Positions 33,171 to 41,545 of a stretch of DNA of 64,000 nucleotides are shown piece after piece (the first letter of the stretch is position 1; each line of letters starts with the position of its first letter). The notes beneath the pieces were generated by a model that was given only the letters and a program-made list of their open reading frames with translations, had not been told where the DNA came from and searched no databases. The translations under genes and the position numbers were made by a program. This DNA is from a bacterium (GTDB lineage: Bacteria > 4484-113 > JAFGCY01): the NCBI GenBank assembly GCA_020440605.1, contig JAGRNT010000005.1:62001-126000 (forward strand), written 5' to 3'.

Positions 33171-34985
33171 TCAGTCCGCTTGGTCGCTGAAGCAGCCGGC
33201 CACGGCCTCCGCCAGCGCGGATTTGTCAACGGGTTTCTTCAGCACGCTGCGGATCCCCAGCTCATCCGTGGTCCCCGCCGCCAGCACCTCAGGGTTGCCG
33301 GAGCAGAACACCACCGGCAGCTCGGGACGGATGGCGTGGATGCGGCGCACCAGTTCATCGCCGCGCAGGCCGGGCATCGAGATGTCACAGAGCAGCATGT
33401 CATAGCGCTCGGGGTTGGTCTGGAATTCGCTGAGTGCGCGGTAGCTGTCGCTGAAGGTGCTGACCTCATAGCCGAGCTTGCCCAGCAGCAGGGCCAGCAC
33501 GCGGTTGACAGCGGGTTCGTCGTCAACCACGAGCAGCCGTCCGCGGCCGCCGCGCTGGCTCAGGCGGTCCGGCGCGTTGCCATCCTCGGCTGTCAGGCTG
33601 CTGGCCAGCGGCAGCCAGATCGTGAAGCTGCAGCCGCTGCCGGGGCTGCTTTCCAGTTCGAGCCGGCCCTGCAGGCGCTCGACGATCCCGTTGACGACGA
33701 ACAGCCCGAGCCCCGTGCCCTCGCCGTGCTCCTTGGTGGTGAAGAAGGGCTCGAAGATGTGCGGCCGCGCCCCGGGGTCGATCCCCCCGCCGTTGTCAGC
33801 CACACACAGCCGGCAGTGCGGACCGGGTCTGAGCCTGCCCTCCGCCAGCAGGGCAGCGGGCGGCTCGGCACAGGCCAGCGAGACCTTCAGCTCCCCGCCA
33901 TCCCTTGCCAGTTCCTGGATCGCATTCGTGCAGAGGTTCATCACGAGCTGGTGCAGGTCCGTCGGCTCGGCGTGCACGAGCAGCTCATCTCCGCCATGCT
34001 CGAGGCTGATGCGGATCTGCGGCGGGACCGTGCTGCGCAGCAGGCGCAGCACCTCCTTGACGATCGGCAGCACGGCCAGGTCACGGCTGCTGCGTTGTTC
34101 GCGACGGCTGAAGCTGAGGATCTGCGAGACGAGATCCGCGGCCCGGCGCGAGGCGGTGTCAATCTCGCGCAGGCTCTCCCGCGCGTCGATGTTGAGGCCC
34201 TCGGAGTCGAGCGCGATCTGGCTGTTGCCGGAAATCGCGAACAGGATGTTGTTGAAGTCGTGGGCGATGCCGCTCGCCAGGGTGCCGATCGCCTCCATGC
34301 GCTGGGTCTGGCCCAGCTTGGCCTCGGCCTGGCGCAGGCTCTGCTCCGCCTGGCGCTGTTCCGTCATGTCCCTGAGGAAGCAGAGCCTGAGCCCCGGCTT
34401 GCGCGGCATCAGGCTTGTGCTGAGCAGGATGCTGCGCTCACTGCCATCGGGGCGGCGCAGGCTCAGTTCATAGTGCAGGGCGGGAAGTGCCGAGCCATTG
34501 AATGTCAACGGGCAGTGGTCATGCTGGGGCAGGGGCTGGCGGAAACTCGTGAGGGGCTGGCCCGGCAGGCTGCCGTGCAGCACGCCGAGGATCCGTGATG
34601 CCGCGGGGTTGGCAAAGCGGAACACGCCGTCCGTGTCCAGCGTGGCAACGCCTTCCTGCAGTGCATCCAGCAGGCTGGACAGCCGCTCCTCGGATCGTTC
34701 CAGCTGCCTGCGCGCCCTGTGCTGGACGAGGCTCAGCAGCAGCAGGCCCCAGGCCACGGGCAGCAGCAGCCCGACATAGTCCTCGTAGTTCTCCAGCCAG
34801 GCACTGATCCCGCTGCTGTAGAGCACGTTGCTGATGTCGTTGAAGATCCGCAGCGCCAGCACCACCACGAGACACCAGAGGTAGTCGCGCCGCAGGCCGC
34901 GCAGCCGGGCTGCCAATGCAGTGTACAGCGCCCAGCCCAGCAGTGGCAGGCAGAGCAGATCCAGCAGGAAGACCGGCAGGTTCAT
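33171..34985 (-). CDS. Hybrid membrane histidine kinase (PAS-HisKA-HATPase-REC)
   Basis: The start at 34985 follows GAGGAG and gives 604 residues. Three membrane helices (about 3-25, 36-55, 70-88) are followed by a PAS domain (about 98-210), HisKA with phosphorylatable His242 (GIAHDFNNILFA), HATPase (VMNLCTNAIQELA; CVADNGGGIDPG; GEGTGLGLFVVNG) and a C-terminal receiver with DDEP and phospho-acceptor Asp534 (LLCDISMPGL). The helices resemble those of the small protein encoded just upstream, with which it overlaps by ATGA. Its signal is unknown. It lies inside the split of the nuo locus on the opposite strand. Confidence 0.93.
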   Translation of the reverse strand: MNLPVFLLDLLCLPLLGWALYTALAARLRGLRRDYLWCLVVVLALRIFNDISNVLYSSGISAWLENYEDYVGLLLPVAWGLLLLSLVQHRARRQLERSEERLSSLLDALQEGVATLDTDGVFRFANPAASRILGVLHGSLPGQPLTSFRQPLPQHDHCPLTFNGSALPALHYELSLRRPDGSERSILLSTSLMPRKPGLRLCFLRDMTEQRQAEQSLRQAEAKLGQTQRMEAIGTLASGIAHDFNNILFAISGNSQIALDSEGLNIDARESLREIDTASRRAADLVSQILSFSRREQRSSRDLAVLPIVKEVLRLLRSTVPPQIRISLEHGGDELLVHAEPTDLHQLVMNLCTNAIQELARDGGELKVSLACAEPPAALLAEGRLRPGPHCRLCVADNGGGIDPGARPHIFEPFFTTKEHGEGTGLGLFVVNGIVERLQGRLELESSPGSGCSFTIWLPLASSLTAEDGNAPDRLSQRGGRGRLLVVDDEPAVNRVLALLLGKLGYEVSTFSDSYRALSEFQTNPERYDMLLCDISMPGLRGDELVRRIHAIRPELPVVFCSGNPEVLAAGTTDELGIRSVLKKPVDKSALAEAVAGCFSDQAD

Positions 34986-35257
34986 GCCGGACGCTCCTCG
35001 GCAGCCAGGTGCTTGCGGCACCAGATTGCCAGCAGCAGTGCACTGGCCAGGTAGCAGGTATGTTCCAGCAGGTTGAAGGGCAGGCCGGGCAGCAGGTCCT
35101 CAAGCACGGTGAAGCTCCAGGCGGCCAGGCTTACGGCGCAGGCACTGAGCAGCAGCAGTGCGTGACGCAGCTGTGCCAGCTGGCGGCGCTGGACGATGAT
35201 GATCAGCATCACGCCCAGTCCCAGAATCAGAGTGATTACTTCATGCTCCTGTGGCAT
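34982..35257 (-). CDS. Small three-helix membrane protein coupled to the histidine kinase, 91 aa
   Basis: I set the start at the ATG at 35257 (MPQEHEVITLILGLG), with AGGTG upstream; a longer frame to 35344 would place a polar, Cys-rich stretch before the first helix. Three hydrophobic helices are visible (about 5-22, 32-50, 62-82). The stop codon overlaps the kinase start (ATGA), implying translational coupling and a joint role, perhaps as a separate sensory membrane module. It has no recognised domain. Confidence 0.7.
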   Translation of the reverse strand: MPQEHEVITLILGLGVMLIIIVQRRQLAQLRHALLLLSACAVSLAAWSFTVLEDLLPGLPFNLLEHTCYLASALLLAIWCRKHLAAEERPA

Positions 35258-35561
35258 GCAACACCTGCAAGGCAATCCCCAAGAGGGATGCGACTTATCC
35301 GATTCCGTCATTATAGGAAGCGCCCGGCCCTGGACAAGAGTCAATCGGCCAGCTGGTGGTAATTTACCGGGATTTAGCCCGGGAGTGGAATCTCAGGCTG
35401 TGCTGCGCAGCAGCTGCCATCAGGGGGCTGAGGCCCGCTCCCATCGGCTAGAATTACTGGAACCTTCTGCATTTCATATGTATAAGGTAACGCTGTTGGG
35501 CATCTGATCGTTTATACCAGTATGCAGAGTACTGCCAATCAGTCTGGCCGGGGAGGCGCGC
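35258..35561 (+). promoter_or_regulatory. Intergenic promoter region of the nuoC-M operon (304 nt)
   Basis: Two plausible -10 hexamers face nuoC: TAGAAT at 35449-35454, identical to those of the PKD lipoprotein genes, and TATAAG at 35481-35486. A GGGGAGG ribosome site lies directly before the TTG start of nuoC. The opposite side must also hold the promoter of the kinase pair. No hairpin terminator or riboswitch-like structure was recognised. Confidence 0.5.
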
Positions 35562-36131
35562 TTGCTTCCTGAGGAGCTTGCAGGAAGGATCCGTGAGGAA
35601 TGCGGGGACGTGCTGCTGCTTGATCCCGCGCGCGCCTGGGCGATCCTCACCGACAGCGGCCGGCTGCTGGATGTCTGCCGCAACCTCAAGAACATTGGCT
35701 TCATCCGCGCCCTGAACATGACCGCCAACCACCTCGGCGGGCGGGACTTCCACCTCTATCTCACGCTCCGGCACGGCGAACGGCATGATGCCAGCCTGAC
35801 GCTGAAGTGGAAGTTCACCCTGCTGGATGAGGCCATTGCAGGCGAACCCGGCGAGGAGTCCGCCCCGGCCTATGCCGGGCAGAGTGTGCATCCGAGTCTG
35901 AGCCTGATCTGGCGCGCCACCGAACTGATGGAGCGCGAGATCTTCGAATTCTTCGGGATTCCCTTCGCCGGCAACCAGAATCTCGTGGGCCTGATCCTCG
36001 ATCCGCAGCTGCAGGGCTTCCCACTCAGGCGGGACTTCCGGGCGGCCTCGCATGAGAACTACGCTGAAAAGCTGCTGGAGGAGCGCGCCGACAGGGCCGT
36101 GCGGGGGGTGATGCATGACCCGCAGTTCTGA
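35562..36131 (+). CDS. nuoC: NuoC-like subunit
   Basis: A TTG start after GGGGAGG gives 189 residues; no in-frame ATG precedes it. The C-terminal half carries the NuoC signature in order: HPSLSLIWRATELMEREIFE, FFGIPFAGNQNLVGLIL and LQGFPLRRDFR. The canonical family reads EREvYDlfGI and GhPLRKD at these places, so contacts to NuoB and NuoD are probably preserved. The N-terminal part is divergent. It is a peripheral subunit without cofactors, so nothing catalytic is lost here. nuoD overlaps by 17 nt. Confidence 0.9.
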   Translation: MLPEELAGRIREECGDVLLLDPARAWAILTDSGRLLDVCRNLKNIGFIRALNMTANHLGGRDFHLYLTLRHGERHDASLTLKWKFTLLDEAIAGEPGEESAPAYAGQSVHPSLSLIWRATELMEREIFEFFGIPFAGNQNLVGLILDPQLQGFPLRRDFRAASHENYAEKLLEERADRAVRGVMHDPQF

Positions 36132-37269
36132 CAGGCGCGTCGAGATCCGCCGTGATCCGCTGCTCACCGAGAAGCTGATCTACTCTGTCGGACCCCAGCA
36201 TCCGAGTCTGCCGAGCCCGCTTGAGCTGCGCGTGCAGGCCGACGGCGAGCTGATCGAGCGCGTCACTCCGGAGCTCGGCTACATGCATCGCGGGGTGGAG
36301 CAGCTCGTGACCCAGCGCAACTATGGCCAGGCCGCTGGTCTGATCTCGCGCTGCGAATGGCTGGCCGGCAGCAATGCCGACTGGCTGGTGGCCGACGCCA
36401 TCGAGCGCATCGAGGGCATCACGGTTCCCGAGCGCGCCCAGTGGCTGCGCACCCTGGTGCTCGAACTGAGCCGGATCGGCAACCATCTGTTCTGGTTCGG
36501 CAATCTCGGCCTCGAGGCCGGAGCCTACACCCCGATCTTCATCGCCATGCGCGAGCGCGAAATGCTGCTCGACCTGCTGGAGATGCTCAGCGGGCACCGC
36601 CACCACCACGGCTGGATCGTGCCCGGCGGTGTGCGCAATGCCCCGCCGGAGGACTTCAGCGGGCATGTGCGGGCCTTCTGCCTGTGGTTCCGCGGCCGGC
36701 TCGATGAATACGAGGATTTCTTTTCTGACAACGCGATCTGGATCAACCGCAGCGAGCTGATCGGCACGCTGGAGGCGGACTACGCCTTCGAGTACGGGGC
36801 CACGGGGCCTGTGCTGCGCGCCAGCGGGATCGCGCATGACCTGCGCCGCGACCAGCCCTATGCGATGTACGGGGCGCTGGACGTGCAGGTCCCGACCGGC
36901 GAATTTGGCGATGTGCTGGACCGCTACCGCGTGCGCTTCCTCGAGATGCGCGAGAGCCTGCGGATCATCGAGGCCTGTCTTGGCAACATCGGCGGGGATA
37001 CCCCGCTGCGCGACCCGGATGTCAACCCGGACCCGGAAGCGCTAACGGTCTCGCGCGGCGAGGTCTACACGGCCGTGGAGAGTCCGCGCGGCGAGCTGGG
37101 CCTGACGCTCGTCAGCGACGGCACCAACCGCCCGAGCCGCATGCACCTGCGCGCGCCGAGCCTCTACCACCTGTTCCTGCTGGACGAACTGTGCCGCGGT
37201 TACCTGCTGGCGGACCTGTTCGTGATCTACGGCAGCCTGGACATCATGATCGGGGAGGTTGACAAGTGA
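36115..37269 (+). CDS. nuoD: NuoD-like subunit lacking the quinone-binding His and Tyr
   Basis: The 384-residue protein follows NuoD along its length: SVGPQHPS, ELGYMHRGVEQL, LELSRIGNHLFWFG and the C-terminus VIYGSLDIMIGEVDK. The quinone head group in complex I is bound by a His in the THG loop and a Tyr in RLDY. Here the loop is HPSLPSPLEL, placing Pro33 at the His position, and RLDY is RCEW, placing Trp82 at the Tyr position. It also lacks the Cys pairs that bind NiFe in group 4 hydrogenases, so it is not a hydrogenase either. Fold kept, quinone site lost. Confidence 0.9.
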   Translation: MTRSSDRRVEIRRDPLLTEKLIYSVGPQHPSLPSPLELRVQADGELIERVTPELGYMHRGVEQLVTQRNYGQAAGLISRCEWLAGSNADWLVADAIERIEGITVPERAQWLRTLVLELSRIGNHLFWFGNLGLEAGAYTPIFIAMREREMLLDLLEMLSGHRHHHGWIVPGGVRNAPPEDFSGHVRAFCLWFRGRLDEYEDFFSDNAIWINRSELIGTLEADYAFEYGATGPVLRASGIAHDLRRDQPYAMYGALDVQVPTGEFGDVLDRYRVRFLEMRESLRIIEACLGNIGGDTPLRDPDVNPDPEALTVSRGEVYTAVESPRGELGLTLVSDGTNRPSRMHLRAPSLYHLFLLDELCRGYLLADLFVIYGSLDIMIGEVDK

Positions 37270-39053
37270 GCCTGTCCCTGATGCTCCTGCTGCAGCAGCG
37301 CTACGACATGTCCGAGGCCCGCACGATGTGGGAGGCCCTGCGCGCCTGGCTCAACACCGAGCCGCTGCCGGGCCTGCGCTTCAGCCCCGGGGCCTCGAAC
37401 GCCATCATGCTGGTCACGGCCCTGCTGTTCATCTTCGTGCTGGAGCTGCTGATCACGATCGGCCTGCAGGTCTGGGAGCGCCGCCTGATGGCGCGCATGC
37501 AGGGTCGGCGCGGGCCGCAGGAATACGGCGGGGTCACCCCGCAGCGTTTCCGGCGGATTGCCACGCAGGTCGGGGCACTGATCGGCCTGCCCGCCGTGCT
37601 CTACGGTGTCAACTACTGGACGGGCGGGACGGCTGACGCGAAGCTGTTCTGGAGCATGGCAATCCTGTTCTTCGCGCTCGGGCTGGCGGGCCTGCTCTAC
37701 CGGCGCCTGCTGCTGCCGGTGCTGAATGCCAACCCGGCCTCGGGCCGCGGCCTGCTGTCAATCCTGAAATTCAAGGCCACGCTGTTCTCGCTGTGCATGC
37801 TGCCCTGCTTCGCGGCGGCCGGCGGGCTGGCGCTGGCAGTCGTGCTGGGCTACCTCCCGAAGGCGCATATCCCCTTCCTGCCGCAGCTCACGGTGCTCTG
37901 CACCTTCCTGGCCTTCATCCTCTACATGGCCTACATGATCCGCTTCTACTGGCGCCAGGGCTTCTACGACACGATCAAGATCTTCTTCAAGGAAGACACC
38001 GTCCCGCTGAATGCCGACAAGCTGCTCTACCTGATCGCGCCGATCCTCGTCTACATCCCGGCTCTCCTGAGCTGGGTCGTGATTCCCTTCGGCGTGGCGG
38101 CGATCGAGGGCCAGATCGTCTACTACATGATCCAGGACCTGAATGTCGGCCTGCTGCTGATCATCGCCGACTTCGCGATGTTCCTCGTGGCCGTGATCAT
38201 GTCCGGCTACGCCTCCAACAACAAATATGCACTCGTGGGCGCGATGCGCGAGGCGGCGATGCTGCTGACCTACGAGATCCCGATGCTGATGTCGCTTTTG
38301 TGCGTTGCCATCTTCGCCGGCTCGCTGAACCTGACGGAGATCGTGCAGCGCCAGTCCATGACATGGGGGATCCTGCCGCTGTTCCCGGCCTTCGTGATCT
38401 ACCTCGTCGTCAGCCTCGCCGAGACCAACCGCCCGCCCTTCGACCTGCCGGAAGCGCAGAACGAGCTCTTGGGCGGCTACCTCGTGGAGTACAGCGGGAT
38501 GCGCTTCGCGCTGTTCTACGTGGCGGAGTATTCCAACGTCTTCATCGTCAGCGCGATCATGTCCGTCTGCTTCCTCGGCGGCTGGAAGGGCCCGATGTTC
38601 CTCGGCCCCGACGGCCTGTGGCTAACCAGTCTGTTCTGGTTCCTGCTGAAGACCTACGCACTGTGCTTCTTCTTCATCTGGGCGCGCTCGACGATGCCGC
38701 GCATCCGCGTCGACCAGATCATGTTCTTCTCCTGGAAGTTCCTGCTGCCAGCCAGCGTGGTGGTGATGGCAGCCACCGCCGTCGGCGTCGTCAACCGCCA
38801 CCCCTGGTTCAGTGCCAACCAGCTGGCGGTCTCCGAGATCGACGTGACGGTGCGTGACAGCGTCACGCAGTACCAGACGCTGACGACGGCGGAGGCCCTG
38901 GCCGTGATGAGCGTGCCCGAGAAGGCCTTCTTCTGGGGCTACAACGTGCTCTGCCTGTTCTTCGGACTGTTCATCCTCGTGATGGCCTGGCGCATCCTGT
39001 TCGCCGCCCGCCGTCATCCGCAGCCCCGCCGGGAGGTGAGCTGGAGCGGATGA
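37266..39053 (+). CDS. nuoH: NuoH-like subunit with about 140-residue membrane insertion
   Basis: At 595 residues it is nearly twice the usual NuoH (about 325-350). The canonical parts are clear: ERRLMARMQGRRGPQ (71-85), GFYDTIKIFFKEDTVP (232-247), GAMREAAMLLTYEIPM and AETNRPPFDLPEAQNELLGG (386-404), which carries the E-channel acidic loop. Residues 90-229, between the first helix and the amphipathic helix at the quinone entry, are inserted and contain about four membrane helices. A further loop (about 510-550) precedes the last helix. The GTG start overlaps the nuoD stop (GTGA). Confidence 0.9.
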   Translation: MSLSLMLLLQQRYDMSEARTMWEALRAWLNTEPLPGLRFSPGASNAIMLVTALLFIFVLELLITIGLQVWERRLMARMQGRRGPQEYGGVTPQRFRRIATQVGALIGLPAVLYGVNYWTGGTADAKLFWSMAILFFALGLAGLLYRRLLLPVLNANPASGRGLLSILKFKATLFSLCMLPCFAAAGGLALAVVLGYLPKAHIPFLPQLTVLCTFLAFILYMAYMIRFYWRQGFYDTIKIFFKEDTVPLNADKLLYLIAPILVYIPALLSWVVIPFGVAAIEGQIVYYMIQDLNVGLLLIIADFAMFLVAVIMSGYASNNKYALVGAMREAAMLLTYEIPMLMSLLCVAIFAGSLNLTEIVQRQSMTWGILPLFPAFVIYLVVSLAETNRPPFDLPEAQNELLGGYLVEYSGMRFALFYVAEYSNVFIVSAIMSVCFLGGWKGPMFLGPDGLWLTSLFWFLLKTYALCFFFIWARSTMPRIRVDQIMFFSWKFLLPASVVVMAATAVGVVNRHPWFSANQLAVSEIDVTVRDSVTQYQTLTTAEALAVMSVPEKAFFWGYNVLCLFFGLFILVMAWRILFAARRHPQPRREVSWSG

Positions 39054-39511
39054 GGATGCTTGGCAACAGCCGCAGCCTGCTGCATCTGGGCGGGGAACTG
39101 CTGATCATGGGCGCCGGGGCCTGGGGCCTCTACCTGCGCCTCGTGCTCGGCGGTTCGCCGGTGCCGACCACGAGCTGGTTCGGTCCGCTGGGCCTGCTGG
39201 CCTGCGGCCTGCTGCTGTCGGTGCTGCCGCTGGCCCCCGAGCGCAATGCGGCCTGGATCCACGACTGGATCCGCCCGCGGCTGGGCCTCGGCTCACTGTT
39301 CTGGAGCTTCGCGGTGAGCGGCTGCCTCTATTCGCTGTGGCTGCAGTACCAGCTGGAGTTCGGCACGCGCAGCCTCTGGCTGCTTTCACCGGCGCTGCTC
39401 TACTGGTGGTTCGTGAGCTGCCCGGGCCAGCGCATCCAGCAGCGCAACATTGACAATGCGGCGCAGCAGCCCGTAGCGGAAACGGTGGATGAGGAGGTGC
39501 AGCATGCCTGA
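39050..39511 (+). CDS. Four-helix membrane protein of unknown function in the nuo operon, 153 aa
   Basis: Encoded between nuoH and the NuoI-like gene, with ATGA overlap to nuoH and an 8-nt overlap to the next gene, so it is firmly part of the operon. Hydrophobic segments lie at about 12-31, 43-61, 81-99 and 108-122; the C-terminal 30 residues are polar. I recognise no complex I subunit. It may be an accessory subunit of the altered membrane arm. A role next to the NuoH insertion or the NuoI-like anchor is plausible from position only. Confidence 0.8.
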   Translation: MRMLGNSRSLLHLGGELLIMGAGAWGLYLRLVLGGSPVPTTSWFGPLGLLACGLLLSVLPLAPERNAAWIHDWIRPRLGLGSLFWSFAVSGCLYSLWLQYQLEFGTRSLWLLSPALLYWWFVSCPGQRIQQRNIDNAAQQPVAETVDEEVQHA

Positions 39512-40499
39512 GGGGCATGACCTGACAGTGCACCATCCGCTGCCGAAGCGCTGGTTCGGCTACACCGCGATGGACTGGTTCAAGTTCTACGGCTTCCTGG
39601 CCGTGGCCTGGTTCACGCTGGTCTTCGTCTACACGAAATACGGCGCGATGTTTGACAACTACGCCGCCAAGCAACCCGCAGAACAGTTCGCCCTGCTCTG
39701 GTTCAGCGCCAGCGGCCTGCTGCTGGCCCTGCCGGCACTGCTCGGCTTCTTCTGGTGGGCCGCCGGAGCGCTGGTGCGCTACAGCATCTGGATGCGCCGT
39801 GACGGCATGTTCTGGCGGATCTTCCTGTTCTGCGTGATCCTGTTCTTCTTCGTGATCGAGTTCGACCCACTGGACAGGATCCACCCCCGCATGAGCGTGC
39901 AGGGCATCGCCGACACCCCGAACCTCGTGCTGCTGATGTCCGGTGAGGGCTTCACGCAGTGGCGCGAAAGCGGCCATCTGCCTGTGTTCAAGTTCCAGCT
40001 CGGCTACTTCCTGCTCTGGGCGCTGTTCTGGTTCATGGTCGCAGCCCTCAACCTGAGCTACCTGGCAACGGGCATCAGCCGCTTCTGGTTCTTCAGCAAC
40101 CGCGTACACCGCTACGGCACCTCCGTGCTCACCGGCTTCCGCGAGACGGCGCGGTTGGCGGCTTCCGAGCCCGTCACAGAGGACTACCCGCGCAGCCGGC
40201 CGCAGCTGCCCGCCGCCCATCGCGGCATCCCGCTGCTCAATGTTGACAATCTGAGCCTGGAGGAGGCCCAGCGGATCATCGCCGCCGACGGCAGCGGGGC
40301 GATCGCCCGGGCCCCGGGCCAGCCCACGGTGCTGTTCCTGGACCTCGGACGTTATGACCACGATCCCGCGCTGGCGGATCTGCAGCGTGCGGACGGCACA
40401 CCGCTGCTCAGCTTCGAGGAAGGCTGGGCCATGCCCGGTGCCAGCCGCGAGGAACTCGTGATCCCGCTTCGGCGGCCACGCCGGGAGGTGCAGGGCTGA
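39504..40499 (+). CDS. Membrane-anchored NuoI-like protein without Fe-S cysteines
   Basis: The ATG at 39504, 6 nt after GAGGAGG, gives 331 residues. Four membrane helices (about 27-46, 62-90, 104-120, 166-190) precede a cytoplasmic domain. Residues 205-245 resemble the NuoI stretch before its first cluster: LTGFRETARL, EPVTEDYPRSRPQLP and HRGIPLL match the pattern T..(15)..VT..YP....LP..RG...L. In NuoI eight cysteines for clusters N6a and N6b follow; here the whole soluble part has none, the only Cys being in the third helix. The gene sits where nuoI normally lies, directly before nuoJ. NuoI origin is likely but not certain; the helical N-terminus is unlike any NuoI I know. Confidence 0.65.
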   Translation: MPEGHDLTVHHPLPKRWFGYTAMDWFKFYGFLAVAWFTLVFVYTKYGAMFDNYAAKQPAEQFALLWFSASGLLLALPALLGFFWWAAGALVRYSIWMRRDGMFWRIFLFCVILFFFVIEFDPLDRIHPRMSVQGIADTPNLVLLMSGEGFTQWRESGHLPVFKFQLGYFLLWALFWFMVAALNLSYLATGISRFWFFSNRVHRYGTSVLTGFRETARLAASEPVTEDYPRSRPQLPAAHRGIPLLNVDNLSLEEAQRIIAADGSGAIARAPGQPTVLFLDLGRYDHDPALADLQRADGTPLLSFEEGWAMPGASREELVIPLRRPRREVQG

Positions 40500-41545
40500 T
40501 GGAAGCCAACCTCAGCGGAAGCCTGCTGCTGCTGCGCAACGCCGCACTGCTGCTGGCCGCAGCCAGTGCGCTGGGCCTGGCCTGGCCCCGGCTGGACAGC
40601 CTGTTCCGCCAGCTGCTGGCAACGGTCGGTATCGCGCTCGGAGTCGCGCTGCTCGCTGCACCGCTGGCTGCCATGGGCGGCCGGATCAGCTGGGACAGTG
40701 CCTGGCAGCAGGACACACGCATCCTCGTGCTTGCCTCACTGACCGGCGGGGTCTGGCTTCTGAACCTGTATCTGCTGGGCCGCAAAGCTGAGGACGCCGG
40801 ACTGCTGCGCCTGGCCAGTGCCGCATGCTGGACCCTGTTCATGCTGGCTTCGCTCTTCGGCCAGCCGGAGACCGTCAACTTCTCGAACATGCTGCTCCTG
40901 GGCCTGGCGGGCGGAACCGTGGCCTGCATCCAGCTTTCGCTGCACCGCTTCCATGAACACCGCCGCCTGCTGGCGATCCTCGCCGTGATCGGCTTCATCG
41001 CCTTCTTCTGGGGGATGCTGGCGCTCAGCGTGCCCGCGCTCAGGCTGCTGAACTTCTTCTTCTGGCTGTTCACAGCCGGTGTGGTCGGCGGGGCGATCGG
41101 CTGCGTGACGATGCGCAACGTGTTCCACAGCGCACTGATGCTGATCCTCTCGCTGTTCGGCGTGGCCGGCTACTTCATCCTGCTCAATGCGGAATTCCTG
41201 GCAATGGTGCAGGTGATCATCTACATCGGCGGAATCATGGTTCTGTTCCTGTTCGGGATCATGGTCAGCCAGAACATCATCGGCACGGAACTGCGTCAGA
41301 ACACGGCGCTCAGCCCCTGGGCCGCGCTGCTCTGCGCGCTGCTGTTCGGCTTCATGGCGCTCGTCGGGATGTTCATGGAATTCCCGCGCGCCACTGAATT
41401 CCCGCCCAGCGCAGCAGTGCTGACAAGCAATACCCAGGCCATCGGCTGGTCGCTGATGGCAACATATACCCTGCCCTTCGAGGTGGCCAGCGTGCTCCTG
41501 CTGATGGCGATGCTCGGCGCGATCATCCTGGTGAGGAAGGACTGA
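40499..41545 (+). CDS. nuoJ: NuoJ-like subunit with an extra N-terminal membrane domain
   Basis: The protein has 348 residues against about 165-200 in most NuoJ. The NuoJ part starts near residue 180: MRNVFHSALMLILSLFGVAG, LNAEFLAMVQVIIYIGGIMV and LFLFGIMVSQN are the conserved helices, including the pi-bulge helix region. The first about 175 residues add about five hydrophobic helices with no recognised domain. Start and stop overlap the neighbours by single-base TGATG junctions, which implies coupled translation. Confidence 0.88.
   Translation: MEANLSGSLLLLRNAALLLAAASALGLAWPRLDSLFRQLLATVGIALGVALLAAPLAAMGGRISWDSAWQQDTRILVLASLTGGVWLLNLYLLGRKAEDAGLLRLASAACWTLFMLASLFGQPETVNFSNMLLLGLAGGTVACIQLSLHRFHEHRRLLAILAVIGFIAFFWGMLALSVPALRLLNFFFWLFTAGVVGGAIGCVTMRNVFHSALMLILSLFGVAGYFILLNAEFLAMVQVIIYIGGIMVLFLFGIMVSQNIIGTELRQNTALSPWAALLCALLFGFMALVGMFMEFPRATEFPPSAAVLTSNTQAIGWSLMATYTLPFEVASVLLLMAMLGAIILVRKD

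Noticed and set aside
36115..37269. NuoD-like gene as a group 4 NiFe hydrogenase large subunit
   Set aside because: Neither the N-terminal nor the C-terminal Cys pair is present, and the C-terminus is of NuoD type (GSLDIMIGEVDK).
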